Below are positions 8,539 through 16,706 of a stretch of 64,000 bases of DNA, piece by piece. The notes below the pieces were generated by a model. That model did not search any database and was not told the DNA's origin. It saw nothing but the letters and a program-made list of their open reading frames with translations. Position 1 is the stretch's first letter. Every line of letters begins with the position of its first letter. The stretch is from contig CAVVFN010000002.1 in NCBI GenBank assembly GCA_963747515.1, forward strand, positions 62,001-126,000, written 5' to 3'. The DNA is from Mariniphaga sp963747515. GTDB lineage: Bacteria > Bacteroidota > Bacteroidia > Bacteroidales > Prolixibacteraceae. The position numbers and the translations under genes were made by a program.

Positions 8539-9768
8539 TTAAAATATAGCCAGCAGCAGTTCAATGTCTTTGGAGGGGATGTTGAAAAGATTTCCGATAT
8601 CGGTATTTGTTAAAATTCCATGATAAATGTATATGCCTTTGCGGAAGCCTTTAGAGTTTTTGATGTAGTTGTCCACACCTCCGATATCGCCTATTGCCAG
8701 TAAAATGGGAATGAGTGTGTTGCTCATGGATATAGATGCCGTACGGGCAACAATGGCAGGTGAATTGGGAACACAATAATGCACTACTCCATGTTTAATA
8801 TAGGTAGGTTTATTAAGATCGGTGCACTCTGTTGTTTCAAAACATCCTCCCTGGCTGGCATTTAAATCAATAATAACCGAACCTTCCTTCATCTGTTTTA
8901 CCAAATCTTCTGAGACCTTGAATTTGGGAGTGGTGTTGAACATCATGGCGCCAATAACAGCATCGGCCGAAAGCAGGGCTTTTTTCAATACTTTGGGATA
9001 AAAAACGGAAGTAAATACCGGGCGGCCCAGCTTTTCTTCCAGCTTGCTTAAATCGTAAACCGATGTATCGAAAACTTTTACCAGTATTCCCAGGTTTAAG
9101 GCTACACGGGCGGCATATTCAGCTGCAGTACTGGTTCCAATAATGACCAGTTCTGCGGGGGTAATGCCGGTTACTTCTCCAAACAATACACCTTTTCCGT
9201 TATGTGCATTGCTCATATATTCGCTGGCCAGGGTAATGGAAGTTACTCCTGCTATCTGGCTCATCTGGTGGACTATCGGCATAAACCCGTCTTCATTTTC
9301 TATGTTTTCGTAGGCGATTGTTGTTACCTTCTTTTGCATCAGCTTTTGCATCGATTCCTTACAGTGGGCCTGGATCTGCATATTTGAAAAGATAACCTGA
9401 CCTCCGCGCAGCATATCAATTTCTTCGCTGTCGAAAGGGGCAATCCTAAGTACAATATCACACTGGAAAACTTCTTCCTTTTTGTCTGCAATTACAGCTC
9501 CGGCTTCACGGTAAAGTTTATCGGAATAGCTGGCCATTTTACCGGCATCTTTTTCAATATATATTTCATGTCCGTAGGAGGTAAGCAAATCAACTGCCTG
9601 AGGGGTCAGCGGAACCCGGTATTCCACTTTGGAATAATCGGAAGGAATTCCTATTTTAATTTTTTGCCCGCGGGTTTTTATTTCAAGCATTTCTTCTTTG
9701 GGCATCAGCATGGTTTTTGAAACCGATACATTCTCTCTTGATTCCTCTTTCACTGTCATATTTTTCAT
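8539..9768 (-). CDS. ald: Alanine dehydrogenase (AlaDH/PNT family, Bacteroidota type)
   Basis: A 409-residue enzyme of the alanine dehydrogenase / pyridine nucleotide transhydrogenase family, converting alanine and NAD+ to pyruvate, ammonia and NADH. The N-terminal domain is recognised by IGIPSDYSKVEYRVPLTPQAV and the catalytic region by VHQMSQIAGVTS; NAD binding by VIIGTSTAAEYAARVALNLG; and the C-terminal half by VIIDLNASQGGCFETTE and HYCVPNSPAIVARTAS. An extension of about 35 residues precedes the usual start. The Rossmann loop is odd: where relatives have GAGTVGEYA, this protein has GTSTAAEYA, losing two glycines. It follows tsaE by 23 bases on the same strand, so the two probably share a transcript. 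Confidence 0.85.
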   Translation of the reverse strand: MKNMTVKEESRENVSVSKTMLMPKEEMLEIKTRGQKIKIGIPSDYSKVEYRVPLTPQAVDLLTSYGHEIYIEKDAGKMASYSDKLYREAGAVIADKKEEVFQCDIVLRIAPFDSEEIDMLRGGQVIFSNMQIQAHCKESMQKLMQKKVTTIAYENIENEDGFMPIVHQMSQIAGVTSITLASEYMSNAHNGKGVLFGEVTGITPAELVIIGTSTAAEYAARVALNLGILVKVFDTSVYDLSKLEEKLGRPVFTSVFYPKVLKKALLSADAVIGAMMFNTTPKFKVSEDLVKQMKEGSVIIDLNASQGGCFETTECTDLNKPTYIKHGVVHYCVPNSPAIVARTASISMSNTLIPILLAIGDIGGVDNYIKNSKGFRKGIYIYHGILTNTDIGNLFNIPSKDIELLLAIF

Positions 9769-9791
9769 TTTTCGCTGTTAATAACAGGCAA

Positions 9792-10226
9792 TCAATTATT
9801 TAGCTTTCGGAATGATGCAGTTATTTCCCGCATCTCTGCTTCGTTTACAAGTATTTTAACCTCAACATAATTTTGTGGCAGTAAGGGTTCAATTTGTTCT
9901 GGCCATTCAATAAGACAATAATTTCCACTGTAAAAATAATCTTCATAACCAAGATCGAAGGCTTCTTCTATGTCTTTAATTCTGTAAAAATCGAAATGAA
10001 AAAGTGAATTTCCCAATCGGGTTTTATATTCATTGATGAGCGCAAAAGTGGGGCTGGTAACATTATCGGATGTGCCCAGCTGGCGACAGATTGCCTGGAT
10101 AAAAGTTGTTTTGCCTGCACCCATCTTGCCATACATTGCAAAAACACGTTGGTCGGGAAACTGTTCGATGAGTTTTTTTGCTGCCTTTTCAAGTTCTTTT
10201 ATTGTGGTTATCGTTTCTGAAAACAT
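9792..10226 (-). CDS. tsaE: tRNA threonylcarbamoyladenosine biosynthesis ATPase TsaE
   Basis: A small P-loop ATPase that works with TsaB and TsaD to make t6A37 in tRNAs reading ANN codons. Walker A is GKMGAGKTTF; SPTFALINEY and FHFDFYRIKD follow in the family order, and LIEWPEQIEPLLP is the characteristic C-terminal signature. I choose the ATG at 10224-10226: the longer frame needs a TTG at 10238, and a TAATTTTG -7 box on this strand (10236-10243) would overlap that codon. The resulting mRNA would be almost leaderless. It lies upstream of ald on the same strand. Confidence 0.92.
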   Translation of the reverse strand: MFSETITTIKELEKAAKKLIEQFPDQRVFAMYGKMGAGKTTFIQAICRQLGTSDNVTSPTFALINEYKTRLGNSLFHFDFYRIKDIEEAFDLGYEDYFYSGNYCLIEWPEQIEPLLPQNYVEVKILVNEAEMREITASFRKLNN

Positions 10227-10235
10227 GCCTGTTAT

Positions 10236-10243
10236 CAAAATTA
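10236..10243 (-). promoter_or_regulatory. Putative -7 box of the tsaE-ald transcript
   Basis: On the minus strand these bases read TAATTTTG, an exact TAnnTTTG match, ending 9 bases before the ATG of tsaE. No clear -33 TTTG is present at the right distance. It supports the shorter tsaE start. Confidence 0.45.
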
Positions 10244-10402
10244 AAATTGTTGGTCTATTCTATTTAATCCTGAACTATTCTGATAATGGAAATTATACAA
10301 TATTACAAAATGAAACTCAGATTTACACAATGGAATGAAAGAAATGCGACATCCGGCAGGGATTTGGATTCCTGAATAAACAATCTTTTCATTAAAAAGT
10401 AT

Positions 10403-10410
10403 TAATTTTG
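10403..10410 (+). promoter_or_regulatory. Putative -7 box upstream of gcvH
   Basis: TAATTTTG matches TAnnTTTG and lies 65 bases before the gcvH start in an AT-rich region. A convincing -33 box is not seen, so the assignment is moderate. Confidence 0.4.
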
Positions 10411-10475
10411 AATAGAATTTATAAACAAAAATTAGGGATTAAATCTTTTTAAATTTACTATTTAAAAATTTACAA

Positions 10476-10856
10476 ATGAAAATACCAGCAGATTTAAAGT
10501 ACACCGAAGACCATGAATGGGTTAGAATAGAGGGAGGTACAGCCGTGGTAGGTATAACCGATTTCGCTCAAAATGAATTGGGTGATGTAGTATTTATTGA
10601 AATTGAAACAGAGGGAGAAGAACTTGAAAAAGGGGATGTTTTCGGAACAGTAGAGGCTGTTAAAACAGTTTCCGATCTGTTTATGCCGGTAGGTGGTACT
10701 GTAAATGAAGTAAACCAGTCACTGGCAGATGAACCGGAGCTTGTAAATAAAGACCCATACGGGAAAGGCTGGATGATTAAGATCTCAGTAAGTGATTCGG
10801 AAGAAATAAATAATCTGATGTCGGCTGATGATTATAAAAAAATGATAGAGGCATAA
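10476..10856 (+). CDS. gcvH: Glycine cleavage system H protein
   Basis: The 126-residue lipoyl carrier of the glycine cleavage complex, shuttling the aminomethyl group between the P and T proteins. The sequence is full length: PADLKYTEDHEWVRIEGG opens it, the lipoyl hairpin GTVEAVKTVSDL places the lipoylated lysine at Lys-63, and NKDPYGKGWMIKI closes the fold. No other gcv gene is in the window, so it is a single-gene unit; in Bacteroidota gcvH commonly stands apart from gcvP and gcvT. A terminator follows immediately. Confidence 0.97.
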   Translation: MKIPADLKYTEDHEWVRIEGGTAVVGITDFAQNELGDVVFIEIETEGEELEKGDVFGTVEAVKTVSDLFMPVGGTVNEVNQSLADEPELVNKDPYGKGWMIKISVSDSEEINNLMSADDYKKMIEA

Positions 10857-10888
10857 TCGATTAAAAAAAATTGCAATGTATTTTGATG

Positions 10889-10914
10889 AGGCACAATGAA
10901 AAGTTGTGCCTTTT
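10889..10914 (+). terminator. Rho-independent terminator after gcvH
   Basis: AGGCACAA (10889-10896) pairs with TTGTGCCT (10904-10911) around a 7-base loop and runs into a T tract. It begins 33 bases after the gcvH stop. Confidence 0.85.
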
Positions 10915-11102
10915 ATCATTTTAAAAGGCTACTCACCCTAAAATTTGATTAACCTGGATAGAAATTCAGGCTTCTTACCATCTTTTATTTTGAGCAAATC
11001 AGTTATTTCACTTAGTTTGATAAAAAATCAGAAAACTAATTTGTATGAATACTATTTCATTCTGCTTTATCGGACCGCAGGAGATAATATTAAGTTATTT
11101 CC

Positions 11103-11555
11103 ATGATTGTTGTTCCTGCTATATTGATTGGGTTGGTAATTATTGCTTTAATTAAGTATATAAGAAGATCTTCAAACAATTCCGGCAGGATATCAAAAGA
11201 ACTTGAGAATCTGTTTGATAAATTTCATAATGAACCATTTTCACCGGAGGATATCCGGGATTATTATCCTGTTAAGGAAGGAAGTAAAATCAGCCTGATT
11301 CGGTTTGATGAGATTGTAGATTTTACTGCAAGTAACAATTACGTTTTTCTGACCGACAGCAAGGGGAAAGATTATCTGGCAGAATCCAGTTTAGCAGAGC
11401 TGGAATCAAAATTACCCAAAGAATTTATCCGGGTTCATAAATCAACTATCGTTAACAGCAAACGTATAGGTGAAATAAAGAAGTTTGCTAATGGGAGGTA
11501 CGATGTAATAATGAAATGCGAAAAAAGCAGAACCATTTCATGCAGCAAGAGTTAG
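11103..11555 (+). CDS. Membrane-anchored LytTR DNA-binding protein
   Basis: A 150-residue protein with an N-terminal hydrophobic helix (about 1-20, MIVVPAILIGLVIIALIKYI) followed directly by basic residues, then a LytTR domain from about residue 58: ISLIRFDEIVDFTASNNYVFL, AESSLAELESKL, and the signature FIRVHKSTIVNSKRI. LytTR domains bind DNA as transcription regulators; here no receiver domain is present and the protein appears tethered to the membrane. The domain ends early (…SRTISCSKS), lacking the last residues usually present. The partner and signal are unknown. A bidirectional terminator separates it from nrdJ. Confidence 0.8.
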   Translation: MIVVPAILIGLVIIALIKYIRRSSNNSGRISKELENLFDKFHNEPFSPEDIRDYYPVKEGSKISLIRFDEIVDFTASNNYVFLTDSKGKDYLAESSLAELESKLPKEFIRVHKSTIVNSKRIGEIKKFANGRYDVIMKCEKSRTISCSKS

Positions 11556-11593
11556 AATGAAAATATTAAATCGGTAATTGATTTTTAACGATA

Positions 11594-11626
11594 AAAAACC
11601 AGGATTGAATTACAACCCTGGTTTTT
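11594..11626. terminator. Bidirectional terminator between the LytTR gene and nrdJ
   Basis: AAAAACCAGG (11594-11603) and CCTGGTTTTT (11617-11626) form a 10-bp stem with A-runs and T-runs on the outside. It lies between two converging genes, 38 bases after the LytTR stop and 28 bases after the nrdJ stop. Confidence 0.85.
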
Positions 11627-11653
11627 AACCGGTAAATATCTGCAACGTTAATG

Positions 11654-14206
11654 TTATCCACATTTCGATGATCCGCAGGAGATGCAGGTAAGGCAGCCTT
11701 CCTGGTAAACTACTTCGTCAGATCCGCATTCCTCACACAGAGCATCTTCAGCCAGTGTGCCATTTGGAATATATTTTTTTAATGCACGTGCCACGCCCGC
11801 TTTCCATGAATTTATGGTTTCATTATCGAGCTGAAGGCTGGTAACAAGTTCCACGATTTTATGTATGGGCATACCGTGGCGCAAGGTTCCTGAAATTAAT
11901 TTGGCATAGTTCCAGAATACCGGGTTAAATTTATAGGAAAGGCCTTCGATGGTGGTTTTATACCCTCTCTTGTTTATATATTGGAAGTCGTACCTGGAAT
12001 TTCCATCGGGGTCGTAATTTTTTATGATGTACCCTCTTGTAATTGAGCGGGGCAGCAGGATTCCGTCTTCATCGTCTGACAATCCTGTGAAAATTTCATA
12101 GGGTTTATTATCCAGCAGGCCAATAAAGGCAACCCATTTCTCTTTGTTGTTTTGAAAACGTACAACATCTGCATCTAATTTCTCGGGGCGGTTGGTAGGG
12201 AAACCCGATTTTTTCTTTTCCGATCCGCTATTGGCAATAAGCACACCAGAGCGGGAACCATCGCGGTATACGGTTACTCCCTTGCAGCCACTTTTCCAGG
12301 CTTCGAAATAAAGCTGTCCCACCAGTTCTTCGGTGGCATCAGAAGGCAGGTTAATGGTAACGCTTATGGAATGATCGACCCATTTCTGTATTCTTCCCTG
12401 CATTCTTACCTTCGAGAGCCAGTCTACATCGTTTGAAGTGGCTTTATAATAAGGCGATTGCTTCACCAGCTTATCCAGGTCTTCCTGCGTATATTCCTTA
12501 TTCAGGCTAAACCCATTGGCTTCCATCCAAACTTTGAATTTGTGATGGAAAACGATATATTCCTCCCAGTGGTCACCCATTTCATCCACAAAATCAACCC
12601 TTACATCCTTATCGCCCGGATTTACCTTTCGGCGGCGTTTGTATACGGGCAGGAAAACAGGTTCGATACCTGAGGTGGTTTGTGTCATCAGACTGGTGGT
12701 ACCGGTAGGTGCAATAGTGAGCAGGGCAATATTACGCCGGCCATATTTGGCCATATCTTCATAAAGTGCCGGATCGGCTTTCTTCAGGCGGTTAATAAAC
12801 GGATTGCCTTGTTCTCTTTCGGTATTGTAAATCGTAAACGGACCGCGCTCTTTAGCCAGATAAACCGATGAACGGTAAGCTTCCAGGGCTACCGTTTTAT
12901 GAATTTGTTCCGAAAAATCGGTAGAATTCTCGCTGCCGTATTCCAATCCCAGCGCTGCAAGCATATCGCCTTCGGCCGTAATTCCAATTCCGGTACGGCG
13001 ACCTTCCCGTGCTTTTTTCTTGATGTTTTCCCAAAGTCTTTTTTCAACTGCCTTTATCTCTTCTTCTTCAGGGTCTGAATTAATCTTTTCAATAATGGCA
13101 TCAATTTTTTCCAGTTCAAGGTCGATGATATCGTCCATTATGCGCTGAGCATAATGAATATGTTCCCTGAACATTTCAAAGTTGAAACTGGCTTTTGGTG
13201 TAAAGGGATTTTCTACGTAGGAATAAAGGTTCAGTGCCAGCAGACGACAGCTGTCATAGGGGCATAAGGGAATTTCGCCGCAGGGATTGGTTGACATTGT
13301 ACGATATCCCAGGTCTGCATAACAGTCGGGCACCGATTCTTTAATTATTGTATCCCAGAATAATATACCTGGTTCAGCCGATTGCCAGGCATTTTTTACA
13401 ATCTTCTTCCACAATTTTCCTGCATCAATATCTTTTTTGTATAATGGGTTTATGGAATTAATGGGATAAGCCTGTTGATAGGAACTTTCTGTTTCAACAG
13501 CTTTCATAAATGCGTCCTCAATTTTTACCGAAACATTGGCTCCGGTAACTTTTCCCTGCTCGAGTTTGGCATCTATAAAGCTTTCCGAATCGGGATGTTT
13601 AATTGAAACCGACAACATAAGTGCCCCCCTGCGTCCATCCTGTGCCACCTCGCGGGTAGAGTTTGAATATCGTTCCATAAACGGAACAATGCCGGTAGAA
13701 GTCAGGGCCGAATTCTTTACCGGTGAGCCTTTAGGCCTGATGTGCGACAGGTCGTGTCCTACACCGCCCCGCCTTTTCATCAGTTGTACCTGTTCCTGGT
13801 CAATTTTCATAATGCCTCCATAGGAATCGGAATTGCCGTCATTGCCGATAACAAAGCAATTGGAAAGCGAGGCAATCTGGTAATCATTTCCGATGCCGGT
13901 CATTGGTCCTCCCTGCGGAACGATGTACCTGAAATCTTTCAATACCAGGTAAATTTCATTTTCGGTAAACGAGTTGGGATACCTTTTTTCAATGCGGGCA
14001 ATTTCTTTTGCAAGTCTGCGATGCATGTCATCGGGTGTACATTCAAAAACATTTCCGAATGAATCTTTCAGGGCATATTTGTTGACCCATACTCTTGCTG
14101 CCAAATCATCACCCTTAAAATAAATGCGGGAGGCATTCACCGCTTCCTCCTGCGAATAGCTTTTTTTACCTGCCGGGGTTTTTACTGATACTTCTTCAAA
14201 TGCCAT
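11654..14206 (-). CDS. nrdJ: Adenosylcobalamin-dependent (class II) ribonucleotide reductase
   Basis: An 850-residue B12-dependent reductase making deoxyribonucleotides without an oxygen requirement. Seen in order: SNCFVIGNDGNSDSYGGIM with the first redox cysteine, MKRRGGVGHDLSHIRPKGSPV, the NPCGEIPL segment that holds the active-site radical cysteine and Asn/Glu acids, PTGTTSLM for phosphate binding, and GCKGVTVYRDGSRSGVL. The C-terminus ends in a zinc-ribbon-like CEECG…CLTCISCGSSKCG, which carries the redox-active cysteine pair and is typical of the long NrdJ form. No cobalamin riboswitch is visible upstream. It is a single-gene unit. Confidence 0.95.
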   Translation of the reverse strand: MAFEEVSVKTPAGKKSYSQEEAVNASRIYFKGDDLAARVWVNKYALKDSFGNVFECTPDDMHRRLAKEIARIEKRYPNSFTENEIYLVLKDFRYIVPQGGPMTGIGNDYQIASLSNCFVIGNDGNSDSYGGIMKIDQEQVQLMKRRGGVGHDLSHIRPKGSPVKNSALTSTGIVPFMERYSNSTREVAQDGRRGALMLSVSIKHPDSESFIDAKLEQGKVTGANVSVKIEDAFMKAVETESSYQQAYPINSINPLYKKDIDAGKLWKKIVKNAWQSAEPGILFWDTIIKESVPDCYADLGYRTMSTNPCGEIPLCPYDSCRLLALNLYSYVENPFTPKASFNFEMFREHIHYAQRIMDDIIDLELEKIDAIIEKINSDPEEEEIKAVEKRLWENIKKKAREGRRTGIGITAEGDMLAALGLEYGSENSTDFSEQIHKTVALEAYRSSVYLAKERGPFTIYNTEREQGNPFINRLKKADPALYEDMAKYGRRNIALLTIAPTGTTSLMTQTTSGIEPVFLPVYKRRRKVNPGDKDVRVDFVDEMGDHWEEYIVFHHKFKVWMEANGFSLNKEYTQEDLDKLVKQSPYYKATSNDVDWLSKVRMQGRIQKWVDHSISVTINLPSDATEELVGQLYFEAWKSGCKGVTVYRDGSRSGVLIANSGSEKKKSGFPTNRPEKLDADVVRFQNNKEKWVAFIGLLDNKPYEIFTGLSDDEDGILLPRSITRGYIIKNYDPDGNSRYDFQYINKRGYKTTIEGLSYKFNPVFWNYAKLISGTLRHGMPIHKIVELVTSLQLDNETINSWKAGVARALKKYIPNGTLAEDALCEECGSDEVVYQEGCLTCISCGSSKCG

Positions 14207-14514
14207 AGTGTTCAGTTAATATTATTAAAATAAAGTTCTTTTCTTTTTGTGAATGATTCTGCTCTGAAATGTGACAGCAAGATAAAACAGAAACCTAAAT
14301 ACCGGTGCATTTTTTGAGTTAAAAAAATGAAAAGTTATCAACTTTGAAACTATAGTACTTTGATTATGTGTCTTTTAACTTGTTACTTTCATAAGAAAGT
14401 TTGCAAAAAATATCAATTCTTATTCATATACCCTAATATTTTCTATCGAATTTTCGATTGAATAAAACTAATTTTGCAAAGAGTATATATCAACAAAATG
14501 TGTGCAAAACTGAA
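14207..14514. other. Intergenic region upstream of nrdJ
   Basis: These 308 bases separate nrdJ from waaA, both on the minus strand. They are AT-rich and should hold the nrdJ promoter, but no TAnnTTTG box on that strand is convincing. A 14-base inverted repeat ATCGAA-TT-TTCGAT (14445-14458) is the only clear structure and could be an operator. I see neither a cobalamin riboswitch nor an NrdR-like pair of boxes. Confidence 0.5.
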
Positions 14515-15747
14515 TCATATGTTAAAAACTTTTTTCAGGATCAGACGGGTTGCTCCAGTATTTTGTTCTACATATTTCCTGCACAAACCGGAAACCTTCT
14601 CTCTTTCTGAGGGATTGCCCAACAGCATTAAAAGGATTTTTTCAAGTTCATTATAATTTGTAACCGGAAATGCTCCCCCCAATTTTTTTAAGTCAACGGC
14701 TTCTCTGAATTTTTGATAATTGGGACCAAATATAACTGGCAGGCCAAAAGTAGCCGCTTCCAGGATGTTATGTATGCCCACTCCAAAACCACCGCCAATA
14801 TATGCCATATCTCCATACCTGTATAGTGAGGAAAGCAGGCCTATTGAATCAATTATCAGAATCTGACTGTTATCTATATTCTTTTCATCGGCTTTGCTGA
14901 AACGGATAGTATTTTTAAAAGTTGTTTCCAGCCGGGTTAAATTTTCCTGGGTTACCTCATGCGGAGCTATTATTAACTTTAAATTGCTACAGTTGCGGAT
15001 AAATGCTGCAAGCATTTCTTCGTCGGGTTTCCAGGTACTGCCGGCAACAAGCAGGGTTTTGCTGCCTCTGAATTTTTCAATAACGGGTATTTCCACAACA
15101 TTTTTTGCAATGGCTGCCACACGATCGAATCGCGTGTCGCCTGTGGTGGTGTAGTTTGTTAATCCTATTGATTGAAGAAGTTTAGCCGAATTTTCATCCT
15201 GAATAAAAAAGTGGGTGGTTTGAAACAGCATTTGCCTGTACCACTTCCCCCACCTGCTATTTTTGAAAAACAGCTGGTCACTTCGAAAAATAGCTGAAAC
15301 AATATAAAGGGGGGTTTTATTTTTTCTCAATTCATGTATATAAAAATACCAGTATTCGTATTTTATAAAAAAAGCTTTTTCGGGCTGAACCATCCGCAAA
15401 AATGTTCGGGCATTTTTTTTTGTATCCAGCGGGAGGTAGGATATCACGTCGGCCTGACTGTAATTTTTCCGGGCTTCATAACCTGACGGAGAAAAAAAGG
15501 TAAGGACAATACGGAATTCCGGCAGCTGCTTTCGAATGGCTTCAATTAAAGGCCTGCCCTGTTCAAATTCCCCCAGTGAAGCACAATGTACCCACACGTA
15601 CCGGCCATTGGTTTCGATTTTTGATGCCAGGTTCTTTTTCCAGTTTTTTCTGCCGTAAACAAATAAGCGGGCCTTGGTATTAAAATAAGCCGCTGCTTTA
15701 ATGAAAAATGAATAGGCATAAATGCCAGTCTGATAAAGCAATTTCAT
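14515..15747 (-). CDS. waaA: 3-deoxy-D-manno-octulosonic acid (Kdo) transferase
   Basis: A 410-residue GT30 enzyme that adds Kdo from CMP-Kdo to lipid IVA at the inner membrane. An N-terminal hydrophobic anchor (YAYSFFIKAAAYF) is followed by WVHCASLGEFEQGRPLIEAI, where the Glu of GEFEQG is the catalytic base, TFFSPSGYEARKNY, and in the C-terminal donor domain LLVAGSTWKPDEE, IIAPHE and GGGFGVGIHNILEAATFGLPVIFGP. Length is normal. The start lies 10 bases after the stop of the lycopene-cyclase-type gene, suggesting co-transcription. lpxK at 54.8 kb belongs to the same pathway. Confidence 0.95.
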   Translation of the reverse strand: MKLLYQTGIYAYSFFIKAAAYFNTKARLFVYGRKNWKKNLASKIETNGRYVWVHCASLGEFEQGRPLIEAIRKQLPEFRIVLTFFSPSGYEARKNYSQADVISYLPLDTKKNARTFLRMVQPEKAFFIKYEYWYFYIHELRKNKTPLYIVSAIFRSDQLFFKNSRWGKWYRQMLFQTTHFFIQDENSAKLLQSIGLTNYTTTGDTRFDRVAAIAKNVVEIPVIEKFRGSKTLLVAGSTWKPDEEMLAAFIRNCSNLKLIIAPHEVTQENLTRLETTFKNTIRFSKADEKNIDNSQILIIDSIGLLSSLYRYGDMAYIGGGFGVGIHNILEAATFGLPVIFGPNYQKFREAVDLKKLGGAFPVTNYNELEKILLMLLGNPSEREKVSGLCRKYVEQNTGATRLILKKVFNI

Positions 15748-15757
15748 GACGTATTTC

Positions 15758-16468
15758 TTAAAAGGGATGTTTGGGAAATTTGAACAGCCTTTGCTTTTTC
15801 ATGTATTCATATATGGTCAGGTTCATGATCAGCAACAGGAAGAAATAAAAAAAATCTTCGATTGGAATGGTAAAAACATGGATTCCAAGGATGTGGTTTT
15901 CGTTGTATTCCACTACCGGAAGGGCGGTTAATATCCCATTTACAATAAGAAAGGGAACAAGAGAAATCATCCAGGTAAGGTAAAATTTTGTATAATGTGA
16001 TTTAAAGCGATTGCGGAAAATCGTGTATCCAAAGTAAATCGTTAACAGGAAAAATGTGAAAAACGTATAGAGGTTTCGGCGGAAAGTATATGCCAAAACT
16101 GCAAATACTATTAGAAGCAACAGGCTTATTCCAACAAAAAAATTAGGTTTTTCGAAATGTGGAAGCTTTACATTCAGCACCTCGTATATAAATACACAGC
16201 TGTAGGGGATAACTAAAAAAAACAGCCACTCCTCAATTGGCAGGTTTAGGATATAGATTCCGATAATGTAATGGGGATTGAAGCTCCAAATACCCAGCTC
16301 TTCAAAGCGCAGATCCCATAGAATAAATATGGCACCGGAAAACAGAACTGCAGGTAAGAGAAATTTCAGCTTTGAATAATAACGTATCTGATTCTCAAAA
16401 CTATAAGCAAGCGGAACAGCAATAGTCCCCAGCATCAGCAACAGGTATGTAAAGTTTCGGAATTCCAT
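15758..16468 (-). CDS. Lycopene cyclase domain protein (CrtYcd type)
   Basis: A very hydrophobic protein of about 236 residues made of two internally similar halves, each with three predicted membrane segments. Each half carries the conserved acidic motif of heterodimer/fused-type lycopene cyclases: PIEEWLFFLVIPYSCVFIYE in the first and PIEDFFYFFLLLIMNLTIYEY in the second, both preceded by GI.i..LPIEE or GIHVFTIPIED. These enzymes cyclise the ends of lycopene to beta-carotene. I choose ATG at 16466-16468; an exact -7 box lies just upstream, whereas a longer frame to 16528 would run across that promoter. No other carotenoid gene is in the window. It shares a transcript with waaA. Confidence 0.85.
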   Translation of the reverse strand: MEFRNFTYLLLMLGTIAVPLAYSFENQIRYYSKLKFLLPAVLFSGAIFILWDLRFEELGIWSFNPHYIIGIYILNLPIEEWLFFLVIPYSCVFIYEVLNVKLPHFEKPNFFVGISLLLLIVFAVLAYTFRRNLYTFFTFFLLTIYFGYTIFRNRFKSHYTKFYLTWMISLVPFLIVNGILTALPVVEYNENHILGIHVFTIPIEDFFYFFLLLIMNLTIYEYMKKQRLFKFPKHPF

Positions 16469-16484
16469 ATTAAATTGTTTCAGG

Positions 16485-16492
16485 CAAAGGTA
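16485..16492 (-). promoter_or_regulatory. -7 box of the lycopene cyclase-waaA transcript
   Basis: On the minus strand this reads TACCTTTG, an exact TAnnTTTG match, 17 bases before the ATG at 16468. It fixes the likely start and argues against the upstream alternative start at 16528. Confidence 0.55.
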
Positions 16493-16706
16493 AATTAAAA
16501 ACATAAATGAAGAAAAACAGAGGCTCATATCGAAGCTGGTTTATTTCTTACGATCCGTTTTTTTGAAGTAAGTCAACTTTATCCTTGATGTCACTCTGCA
16601 TAGCAATTGGTAATGAGTACTGCTTTTGCCCTTTTTATCAAAAAAGCACTGCTTTTATTAATAATTGTTAGCGGAATTAAGAAATTCCGGTTTAGAGTAC
16701 TTCCGG

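Noticed and set aside
14207..14514. Cobalamin riboswitch expected in front of the B12-dependent reductase
   Set aside because: The conserved B12-box pattern was not found on the minus strand; only a small palindrome is present.
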